Source: Chrysaora quinquecirrha
Taxonomy: Eukaryota; Cnidaria; Scyphozoa; Semaeostomeae; Pelagiidae
Direction of reading: 5' to 3'
Assembly (NCBI GenBank): GCA_014526335.1
Contig: JACTAT010000022.1
Location: 2,759,436 to 2,823,435, forward strand
Length of the DNA: 64,000 bases
A program made the translations under genes and the position numbers. Position 1 is the stretch's first letter. Each line of letters starts with the position of its first letter. The notes under the pieces were generated by a model that saw only the letters and a program-made list of their open reading frames with translations, had not been told where the DNA came from and did no database searches. Of this stretch, positions 54,707 to 61,593 are shown piece by piece.

Positions 54707-57420
54707 AAGTTAGTAAGCTGGTTAGTTAGTTAGTCAGTTAGTTAGTTAGTTGCTTGGTTAGTTAGTTAGTTAGCTAGCTAGTAAGTTGGCTAGTTACTTG
54801 TTTAGTTAGATAGTTAGTTAGTTAGATAGTTAGTTAGTTAATTAGCTAATTAGTTAGTTAGTTCGTTAGCTAGATAGCTAATTAGTTAGTTAGTTAGTCA
54901 GTTAGTTAGTTAGCTAGATAGTTTTTTAATTAGTCAGTCAGTTATTTAGTTAGTTAGTAAGTCAGTTATTTCGTTACTTAGTTAGTTAGTCAGTTGCTTG
55001 GAAAGTTAGTTAGCTGGTTAGTTAGTTCGTTAGCTATTTATTAATTTACGAGCTATTGCATTTAACAAAAAAAAATGTTTTCTTACTATTGCATTCGATT
55101 CCAGGCACACAGTCCTTAAATTCCATGTCTGAGCCAGAACATTTATCTGCTGCAACTGTTTCAATGAAAGTTTTACATGAAGAGTTCTCGTTATTGACAC
55201 ATTTTGAATCGCAACTAAGATCTGAATTAGCCACAACACTCGAAGAAGAGAAATAATCTAAAAATGAAGAAAAGGAATTGTCTTGACATCAGATACACTT
55301 TTTTATTTGATAAAAAACTAAGATTTCTTTCCAGTACCAAAAGTTTCTTCATTTTTTGAGAATTTGGTACTGAAAGTTTCTTAGCAGTCTCTTAGGGGCA
55401 ATCATTGTATTGATTCAAAACAGGTAATTGACCCTTAACATATGACAAACAGAGGATGCAATACAATCTACGTTTACAGTAGCTGCTTGTCGTAAAAATA
55501 GACACTTAGCGTGTAACAGAAGGCCGGTTCTCGAGGCTATATTTCTAATTCTAAAGATTGTTGAGACCTGCGAGATTCTCATCATTTTGGGTCGAGTACT
55601 GAAAGTTTCTTAAACAATATTGATCTCAGTGCCGAGTTTCTTAAACAAAACGAGTTTCAATGAAACTCCACAAAAATGGAATGCAAAATACATCAAGAGA
55701 AAAGTGAACTCTACAAAGCCCAAACAAAACGTTTAGCTTTAGCAGAGGAATTAAAAGCATGAAAATTTCGAAGCTTAAATGCTTACCTTTAGATGGATAA
55801 ATCGAGGTTTTTGGACAAAATCTGCCCTCTGAGATAACAGTTCTACATTGTTCATTGTTCTTGATAACATATCTATATCTGTGACATGATCTTTCTCTTG
55901 ACTGACTATAAAAGCTCTGACAAGCTGACCAAGGCTGCCATGAGCTCCAGCGAAAAGCTAAAATGGAAAATTGAAAAGACAAGCACTTCAGTAAGGTTAT
56001 TAGCATTTTGCAATATATTTGTAGGTTTCTAAGAATTGAGGGTTGGTTGGAATAAGAGAGATTTTGAAGTACATGAATGACCTAATTAGCGGGCAATCGT
56101 AATGACTAAGGGGTCTGAATTCCACTAACAGAACGTCGTAACGAATTCTTAGTAACTGAATAAAAAAGGCCAAAGAAGCTCTTCAAATCCCTATTTTTCA
56201 GAAAAGGATTGTACAAAGCGAAATTTCGCATGTTTCTGATGTTAATAAACATTGCAATATATAGTGATTTTGAGGGCAGAGATTAGTAAGCTGTAAGCGC
56301 CAGACGTCACAGTTCATATCTGTTGGGCGTACAGAGTTTCAGGGGCTGATTATATAAGAGTTTTCAGCTAGAATCTCAGCTCGGTTAACCGGGTTGGAAT
56401 CGGCGTGCGATGATATGAACGCTTCCAGGCGGGCTGAAATCAAATACCTAAGACAAATGACGCCAACATTGACACGCTTTGACACGAAACTAAAACTACA
56501 GTCAAATTGGGCTTGCGCAAAGAGAGTTCCTAGCCCGGGCTGGAAAAAATTTGCGATTACATGAGAAATCTCAGCCCGTTCAAGCGGGCTGGAAATCCTA
56601 GCCCGTCTAGCTGAAGGAGGGCTGGAATTCCAGCCCGAGCTGAGTTTTCAGCCTGGGCTGAAATTATCTCATGTAATCACAAAATCAATTTTGCAGAGAA
56701 TCGACCGGAGAGGAGGGCTGAGTTTGCAGCCCGTTTAACCGGGCTGAAATTCCAGGCCGGGCTGACAACTCTCATAACATCGGCCCCTGACACTGACTCA
56801 AAACAGCACATATTAGATTTGGGCTGATGAAACATTCTGTAATTCATATTTGAAAAATATTTAACACGCAATAAAAACCAGCTACAATTATTCACATATA
56901 TGTCAAATATTTAGAAGAAGTTAAGAAAAGCACTTCTACTACAAATTATACTGCTTATTTAATTAAAGATTGTACATACCCTTGCACTTTTTAGCAAATC
57001 TGCACGATTTTGTTTCAGTATTTGACCCAATGCATTCAACAGGAATGGAACAAAAACTAACCCTATCCAAACTGCCCGTTTTTCCAGATGATATTTCGAG
57101 ACTGTGCAGCATAGCTGAGAATGAATAGTTGCAAGATAGAAGACCTTCCGAGGCTAAAGAAATGAAATAATAACAAAATTCAAATCTGATAACAACAAAC
57201 AAAGATGAATGGTGATGATGATGATGGTAATGATGATGATGATGATGATGAATGATGATAATGTTGATGATGATGCATAATGATGATGATGATGAAAATG
57301 ATGATGGTGGTGGTGAAGATTACGGTGATGGTGGTGAATGATGATGATGATGATGACGATGATGAAGATAATAATGATTAATATGACGATATGATGATTG
57401 CAATGATTAATATAATAATA

Positions 57421-57452
<32 letters not shown>

Positions 57453-60400
57453 TGCGATGATTAATGTGATAATGATGATGATAATGATGATGATTATGAT
57501 TTATGATGATGCAAAAATTAGTACTGAAGAATATTTCACGTCAAGGCAGTATAAGGAACTCTCAACCTCATCTCAGACCGAAGATTCCTTATAAAAAAAC
57601 GTGTAATCGGCCTAGGATGTACACGCTTTTTTTATAAGGAACCACTTTATAAGGAACCTACATGTAGAAGGCCCGAAAATTTAAAGAACTTATACTACTA
57701 GAGAGAAAATAACTAAAGAACTTTTATGTTGAATAGTTTTATCACTGCAAATAATCAAGAATTAAAAAGCCGGTTCAATTCATTTGCAGTCGAAAATCAC
57801 ATAAATTGTACGTTAAGCATGTATCAAATGTTTCCTCGAGTAGTCTCGAGCTTTTCTCACATGCAAGTGTCTCTCTTTTATTGTTAAGACCCCTGTATGT
57901 GCAGTTAAAATTAAGGGACTATTAAGGAACTTTTTGAACTACAATTGCCTTAAAAGAGGTCCAAAAATAAGGAACTTTAAGAACTAGGCCTTGAGGTAGG
58001 TTCCTTATAAAAAAAAGCGTGTATGATTAGAAAATTGTTTGCCTTCTTACCATTTTTCAATGACTCGTAAGTGGTATCCCAGCGTTCTGTAGAAATCCGA
58101 GTACAGTTAGTCTGATTGAATTGAAGCTGAAAATTGTTACACGTTCTTTTTCGTTGTTTGGAACCAAAAAGTTTACCAGGCTCTTTGTTTGCACATGTGC
58201 CCCATTTTGACCAGTTCGTCCAATTCTCGCCTAAAAATACACACCAATATTTAATATAGCAGTATAAATTTATGAAAAAAATTGTACCTTAGAATAACAA
58301 GAATCACGCCGCTGTATGCATAAACCTAAAAAATGACTTGAAATACTTATAACTTAAAAGCAGTACAAGAAACCGTGTAATCGGTATCAAGGCCCATTTC
58401 CACTTCGTTCGCAATTACTGTTCCCCAGTGAATTTGCTGGTTCACAAGTCTCTACCGAACAGACAACAACTTTTGCGACCAATTATAAGTCATAAACCAA
58501 GTAAGACCTTTTCAAAAGGTTGAACTTCACTTGAAAAACGCTTCGCGTTCGCCTGTTTCTGATCGCTAGCGAACAGCGAACAGCGAATGCGAGCGTATTT
58601 GAAATAGGGCTTCAGGAGGCTGAAAACGCGAAAATTGTTGACTTGAGGTACCCTTACCCAGATCCAAAACTGAAACCATATTCAAAGTGATGGGAAATCG
58701 TCGATGGGTGCAGTTGTATTCCTAAAAGGAGTTACATTCGACTATCTCAAATGCTTTTCAATACCTATGCATCTATAGTTTCCAGTTTGTGTTCTTGTTC
58801 TCGGCTCTTTGGATGTCGGTTTAGTTGATGTTGTTGTCGTTGTCGGTGGCGTTGATGTTGTTGTTGTTGTTCTTATGGTTGCTGTTGTCACAGCTGTTCC
58901 TCCTCCATTTTTACTGGTCGATCTGCTAACTTCTGTTGTTCTTGTGGTTGCTGTTGTCACAGCTGTTCCTCCTCCATTTTTACTGGTCGATGTTGCTCCA
59001 TTTTTACTGGTCGATCTGCTAACTTCTGTTGTTGTTGTGGTTGCTGTTGTCACAGCTGTTCCTCCTCCATTTTTACTGGTCGATATTGCTCCATTTTTAC
59101 TGGTCGATCTAATAACTTCTGTTGTTGTTGTGGTTGCTGTTGTCACAGCTGCTCCTCCTCCATTTTTATTGGTCGATGTTGCTCCATTTTTACTGGTCGA
59201 TCTGCTAACTTCTGTTGTTCTTGTGGTTGCTGTTGTCACAGCTGTTCCTCCTCCATTATGACTGGTCGATGTTGCTCCATTTTTAATGGTCGATCTGCTA
59301 AATTCTGTTGTTCTTGTGGTTGTTGTTGTCACAGCTGTTCCTCCTCCATTATTATTGGTCGATGTTGCTTCATTTTCACTGGTCGATCTGCTAACTTTTG
59401 TCGAAGCAGTCGGTAGATTGGCTTTGGTTGAAGATGATGTAGGACCAGTGCCAGAGCCTGTTGTGTCCAACAGTTTTGCTAAGGAAAATAAACAAAATAT
59501 TAGGCCCTGTCCAAAAGATTAAACGTTTTTCCAAATTTGCCTGTCAGACATTTCTCGCTTGTGAAAAGCAGAAAAATGTATTTGAAGACTTCAAGAATAT
59601 ACTCTTAGGTGCCTAATTGCCGGGGGGTCCCAATTAGCAGGAGGGAGGGGTGGGGTTGGATTTTTGTTGAAAATTAATTGCCGGGGGTCCCAAGCCGGAA
59701 GAAAAGGCCAAGGGCATTTCCTCATTAACCAATGTTTCAATGTTTCGCCACGTCCCAAAACATTGCTTGACAAGCATAAGCAGAACTCGTTCGGCATTTT
59801 TGAATGATCGTCTTTTTGTGAAAAATTTATTTCAAAGTTGTTCTCCTTCCCCAGACTCAATTTTTATCTTATTTTGTCCGCAGCCTGTTTCCTGTTCCGG
59901 TTTTTATCAAAACAGAAGAGGTATTCTCTTTCTTGCAGGCACTCCAGCTCGGCCAACCAGTCCATGACCATTTAACTAAAAATCAAGGCATTTAGTTGAG
60001 CAATATATTAAAGAAACCAAAGGTTTTGAACAAAGGTACAAGTTTTCGAGTAAACTGCTGCAACAAACTACAAAGGAGAGTTGGTTGTATGATCAAGACG
60101 ATTGCACAGCAAGTTTGCTGAAAAATTACATTTCCGCCTTAAAGCTATTAAACTAGACATATGCAGTGGAATGTCCAATAACGGATATCTCTATAAAACT
60201 AGTACTTCCACGTAACGGAAAAATATTTCCATCCCAAAGATGATTTCGTACGTAAAACGGAACCTCTATACAGCGGACATATCTCTAGAACGGATAATTA
60301 AATTGATCCTAGAGGTTTCTGTCATATCGAGATTCACTGCAAACAAAAATAACCTCGCTCTTTTGGATACCTAGCTGCATTTAGAACAGGTAGCCAAATT

Positions 60401-61593
60401 CAGCCGTGCTATCATAGGAGATTTTAGGAACAAACTGATAGGGGGGTCAGTTCACGAATCTTTTACAAAGAGCAACACAAAAATTTAAAGCCAAGGTATG
60501 TTTCTGAATAACTAGGGAGAAGAGTTGCATCATCCTGTGATCCTGTGAGCCCCGACTCTACACCCCTGGAAGGACCTAAAATTATCTAAAAGGGGAAAAT
60601 GCGAGAAAGGGATGCCAACCATCCATGTTTTTAAAAATCAAAGCTATAAGAAATAATGGAACTGGGCGTCTCGCAGGAGGAGGACCTTGGTCTAAAAACG
60701 TAGCCTCTTGAATAAGGTGTCTAGGGATAACTCTGCCATCAGATTCTATATCATTGTTGTTTGATATCGACCATGATCTCAACCTGACCTCAAACGACTC
60801 TAAAAAGAAAAAGAGAATTATTTTGATACATAAATAAAAGACAAGAGCAATATATATGTCAGCTAAAGTTTTGGTAAGCTAGAAGTAGAAATCATTTCTA
60901 GTTTAAATCTTTGTCGAAAACATCGGGCAATAAATTTCTGTTACTTTAGCTGGTCAAGCAATGTTTTTGGACGTGGTCAAACGGTCAAACATTTGCTGTA
61001 AAGCAAATTTTAAATGTTTGGCAAACAATGTTTAATCGTTTGGCCAGGGCCTAACTGATGGAAAAGATACATTGGCGTAAAAGACTCTCTAGGGATAACA
61101 ATCAGATTTTGATTCATAAAAAGACATTTACCATGCAAAATTGCCATCACTTGAAATCTTCCTAACGTCAGATTTCGGCTATTTGTTATTTCCAGCATAC
61201 TTTTTTCATGATTCCAGGATTCAGCCACTAACACTTGAGGTTTGAAACTATCATAATATTGAAAGCGGTTGATTAAATTTATGTCTGCTTTAAATGCAAT
61301 CGTGTCATTCTGAGAGAAAGTCTTTTGCTCTAAACTGCGAAATATGTTTAAACCAGTGACTGCCCAAAAGCTCTCCTCATAAATTATCGTGTAGACCTTC
61401 GGATTTTCTGACGGTCGCAAAATGAGAAATGTGATGTTACCGCTTTTGGTAGCTTTTACATTCCAGCCATATATTCTTCCATTACAGGGTATGCGAGTAC
61501 CACTGAAAATAATTTTTGTTTTTGAATCTGACACACTCCATGTCAGATAGTCATATAATCCATCTTTTTCACCCAAGAATACTGGACACTGAG
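42146..61593 (-). CDS. Chimeric receptor-channel: TSP1/SEA/FN3 ectodomain fused to a glutamate-receptor-like K+ channel core
   Basis: Exons (minus, 5' to 3'): 61132-61593, 60686-60799 (uncertain), 58765-59478, 58051-58230, 56980-57153, 55787-55957, 55087-55257, 54442-54594, 53990-54160, 53251-53421, 52844-52953, 52130-52191, 51307-51449, 50072-50356, 49360-49656, 48163-48468, 46859-47077, 46168-46427, 45472-45569, 44857-45017, 43862-44130, 43067-43246, 42146-42474. Codon phases agree at every junction except between 43067-43246 and 42146-42474, where one base is lacking. About 1,730 residues are seen; the 5' end and signal peptide were not found. The C-terminal third has the order S1 - M1 - pore loop - M3 - S2 - M4 - tail of ionotropic glutamate receptors, but its pore reads TTVGYGD, the K+ selectivity signature. 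Predicted role: amino-acid-like ligand gating of a K+ conductance in a receptor tethered to matrix or mucus. The order is seen directly; the function is inference. Confidence 0.85.
42593..43010. repeat. A-family MITE (copy 6)
   Basis: AGGCCCAGGCCAAACGATC to GGTCATCTAGCCAGAGCCTT, in the intron between M4 and tail exons. Confidence 0.75.
43067..43246 (-). other. M4 transmembrane exon with apparent one-base deletion
   Basis: The acceptor at 43247-43249 is strong and in phase 0 with S2, giving [13 protein letters not shown], then a stop. Shifting by one base from about 43212 opens [20 protein letters not shown] and [17 protein letters not shown], a clear TM helix, then [10 protein letters not shown] and a donor that fits the tail exon. 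The exon is 180 bp where 181 are needed. Either one base was lost in assembly, or this allele is broken. Confidence 0.7.
43862..44130 (-). other. Glutamate-receptor-like ligand-binding half S2
   Basis: The exon reads [31 protein letters not shown], then [20 protein letters not shown] and [13 protein letters not shown]. This follows S2 order: a strand with Ser-Glu, the Asp/Glu that binds the ligand amino group (Asp codon 44060-44062), then the YGIA-type strand and final helix before M4. Confidence 0.8.
44285..44485 (+). repeat. tRNA-derived SINE, second family (copy 3)
   Basis: GTGGCGTCGTGGCCTAATCC with a diverged B box (GATCGAGCCCC). Confidence 0.65.
44857..45569 (-). other. Pore loop with K+ selectivity filter TTVGYGD, and M3
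   Basis: Exon 45472-45569 encodes [20 protein letters not shown], and exon 44857-45017 continues [20 protein letters not shown] then [15 protein letters not shown]. The filter is split by a phase 2 intron in its first Gly codon. [14 protein letters not shown] is as found in voltage-gated K+ channels; the position between M1 and M3 is that of the glutamate receptor pore. The donor at 44857 is chosen because it gives the phase for S2 (LLYGMKV-MSYHNNSE). Confidence 0.88.
45098..45452 (+). repeat. (AAAC/AAAG)n satellite between the two filter exons
   Basis: AAACAAAGAAACAAAG repeats fill most of the 454-bp intron that splits the K+ filter. Confidence 0.95.
45812..46066. repeat. A-family MITE (copy 7)
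   Basis: GCCCTGGCCAAACGGTCAA to TTGGTCGTTTGGCCAGGGCCT. Confidence 0.8.
46168..47077 (-). other. Glutamate-receptor-like ligand-binding half S1 and helix M1
   Basis: Exon 46859-47077 reads [16 protein letters not shown] then [21 protein letters not shown], like the GF(x)iDLl(x)xiA strand-helix of periplasmic-binding folds. Exon 46168-46427 reads [20 protein letters not shown] and ends with the hydrophobic M1 segment ([20 protein letters not shown]). The Arg in GRKEVEKF (codon 46363-46365) sits where the REE Arg of AMPA/NMDA receptors binds the ligand alpha-carboxyl. Confidence 0.82.
46493..46692. promoter_or_regulatory. Cluster of CRE palindromes TGACGTCA in an intron
   Basis: Perfect TGACGTCA at 46493-46500, 46652-46659 and 46685-46692, with TGACGTAA-like half sites near 46459, 46469 and 46662. 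This is the canonical CREB/ATF site. They lie in the intron between the two S1 exons. They may be an intronic enhancer or the ends of a small palindromic repeat. Confidence 0.4.
47539..47822. repeat. A-family MITE (copy 8)
   Basis: TGGCCCTGGTCAAATGATC to TTTGAGCGTTGGATCGGGG. Confidence 0.7.
47888..48142. mobile_element. Hairpin element beside an FN3 exon
   Basis: Left CGGGTAATGTCTATGCAATG, CAGTGGAGGGTGTGCA; right TGCACACCCTCCACTGTACTG, TATAGACATTACCCG. The inner repeats are GGTGGAGGATAT units. It ends 20 bp from the FN3-3 donor. Confidence 0.8.
48163..50356 (-). other. Three fibronectin type III domains
   Basis: One exon each: 50072-50356 ([27 protein letters not shown]), 49360-49656 ([40 protein letters not shown]) and 48163-48468 ([51 protein letters not shown]). 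All have the Pro-start, central Trp and Tyr corner of FN3 folds and phase 1-1 borders. Confidence 0.92.
50415..51062 (+). repeat. (AAGC)n microsatellite, ~650 bp
   Basis: AAGCAAGCAAGC with sparse changes, in the intron between the SEA and first FN3 exons. It makes Leu/Ala/Cys and Lys/Gln/Ser frames that are not genes. Confidence 0.97.
51307..52953 (-). other. SEA domain with probable autocleavage site
   Basis: Exons 52844-52953 ([33 protein letters not shown]), 52130-52191 ([20 protein letters not shown]) and 51307-51449 ([28 protein letters not shown]) build a SEA fold. KGSVYC aligns with the GSVVV motif of MUC1-type SEA domains, where the chain breaks itself between Gly and Ser (here the border 51443/51442). 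It lies between the TSP1 array and FN3 domains. Confidence 0.82.
54640..55035 (+). repeat. (GTTA)n microsatellite
   Basis: TTAGTTAGTTAG over about 400 bp between two Cys-rich exons. Confidence 0.95.
55293..55660. repeat. B-type MITE (AAGTTTCTTA variant)
   Basis: It starts TACACTTTTTTATTTGATAAA and has repeated AAGTTTCTTA. The right end is unclear. Confidence 0.5.
56338..56790. repeat. Palindromic element with AGCCCGGGCTGAAA motifs
   Basis: Left CAGGGGCTGATTATATAAGAG and right CTCATAACATCGGCCCCTG are inverted. The interior repeats GGGCTGGAATTCCAGCCC. Confidence 0.7.
57203..57515 (+). repeat. GAT microsatellite
   Basis: (GAT)n with GGTGGTGGTGA interruptions, 50 bp from a Cys-rich exon. Confidence 0.95.
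57616..58023. mobile_element. B-family MITE (reference copy)
   Basis: The ends TACACGCTTTTTTTATAAGG and CCTTATAAAAAAAAGCGTGTA are near-perfect inverted repeats. It ends 27 bp from the donor of TSP1 exon 58051. Confidence 0.85.
58765..59478 (-). other. Mucin-like Thr/Ser tandem-repeat exon
   Basis: A single 714-bp exon encodes about 237 residues rich in Thr, Ser, Asn and Gly. A unit near 31 residues, with the core RSTSKNG(A)TSTSKNGGG and [13 protein letters not shown], occurs about five to six times, and the DNA copies are about 93 bp. It ends with [19 protein letters not shown]. Dense O-glycosylation is expected, giving a stiff extended stalk. Spliced directly to 58051-58230 it stays in frame ([12 protein letters not shown]). 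Confidence 0.8.
60686..60799 (-). other. Possible exon, unknown domain (uncertain)
   Basis: It follows a good acceptor (TTTTTCTTTTTAG) and reads [18 protein letters not shown] in phase 1-1, so it can be included or skipped without a frameshift. The donor (AAG|GTCCTC) is weak and the frame runs on to a TAG further down. It could be an alternative exon or chance. Confidence 0.35.
60944..61054. repeat. A-family MITE, right half only
   Basis: GGTCAAGCAATGTTTTTGG to TTTAATCGTTTGGCCAGGGCC. It ends 78 bp from the first receptor exon. Confidence 0.65.
61132..61593 (-). other. N-terminal ectodomain of the receptor-channel
   Basis: The exon encodes 154 residues from [11 protein letters not shown] through [20 protein letters not shown] to [14 protein letters not shown]. 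The pattern I-x-C-x-G-x-I-x-GW with a following ITFLILRP strand suggests a beta-sandwich lectin-like fold, but I cannot name the family. The exon opens in phase 1, so an upstream exon with the signal peptide must exist; none is convincing up to 64000. Confidence 0.7.

Larger units (their letters stand above)
53251..58230 (-). other. TSP1 / Cys-rich array of the receptor-channel (7 exons)
   Basis: Seven exons of 153-180 bp, all phase 1-1. Clear TSP1 repeats: 58051-58230 ([11 protein letters not shown]), 55787-55957 ([12 protein letters not shown]), 54442-54594 ([14 protein letters not shown]), 53990-54160 ([16 protein letters not shown]) and 53251-53421 ([16 protein letters not shown]). Exons 56980-57153 and 55087-55257 share length, phase and Cys spacing but lack the Trp ladder, so they are either diverged TSP1 or another small Cys module. 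TSP1 repeats often bind matrix glycans and are targets of C-mannosylation and O-fucosylation (CSxxC in 53990-54160 is CSKPC). Confidence 0.85.

Noticed and set aside
58658..58721. Candidate exon reading [14 protein letters not shown] before the first TSP1
   Set aside because: It would need a 43-bp intron and its entry phase (0) conflicts with the mucin exon (phase 1). The mucin exon joins 58051-58230 directly in frame.
58809..59261. 150-codon Val-rich plus-strand ORF
   Set aside because: Antisense shadow of the Thr/Ser-rich mucin exon.
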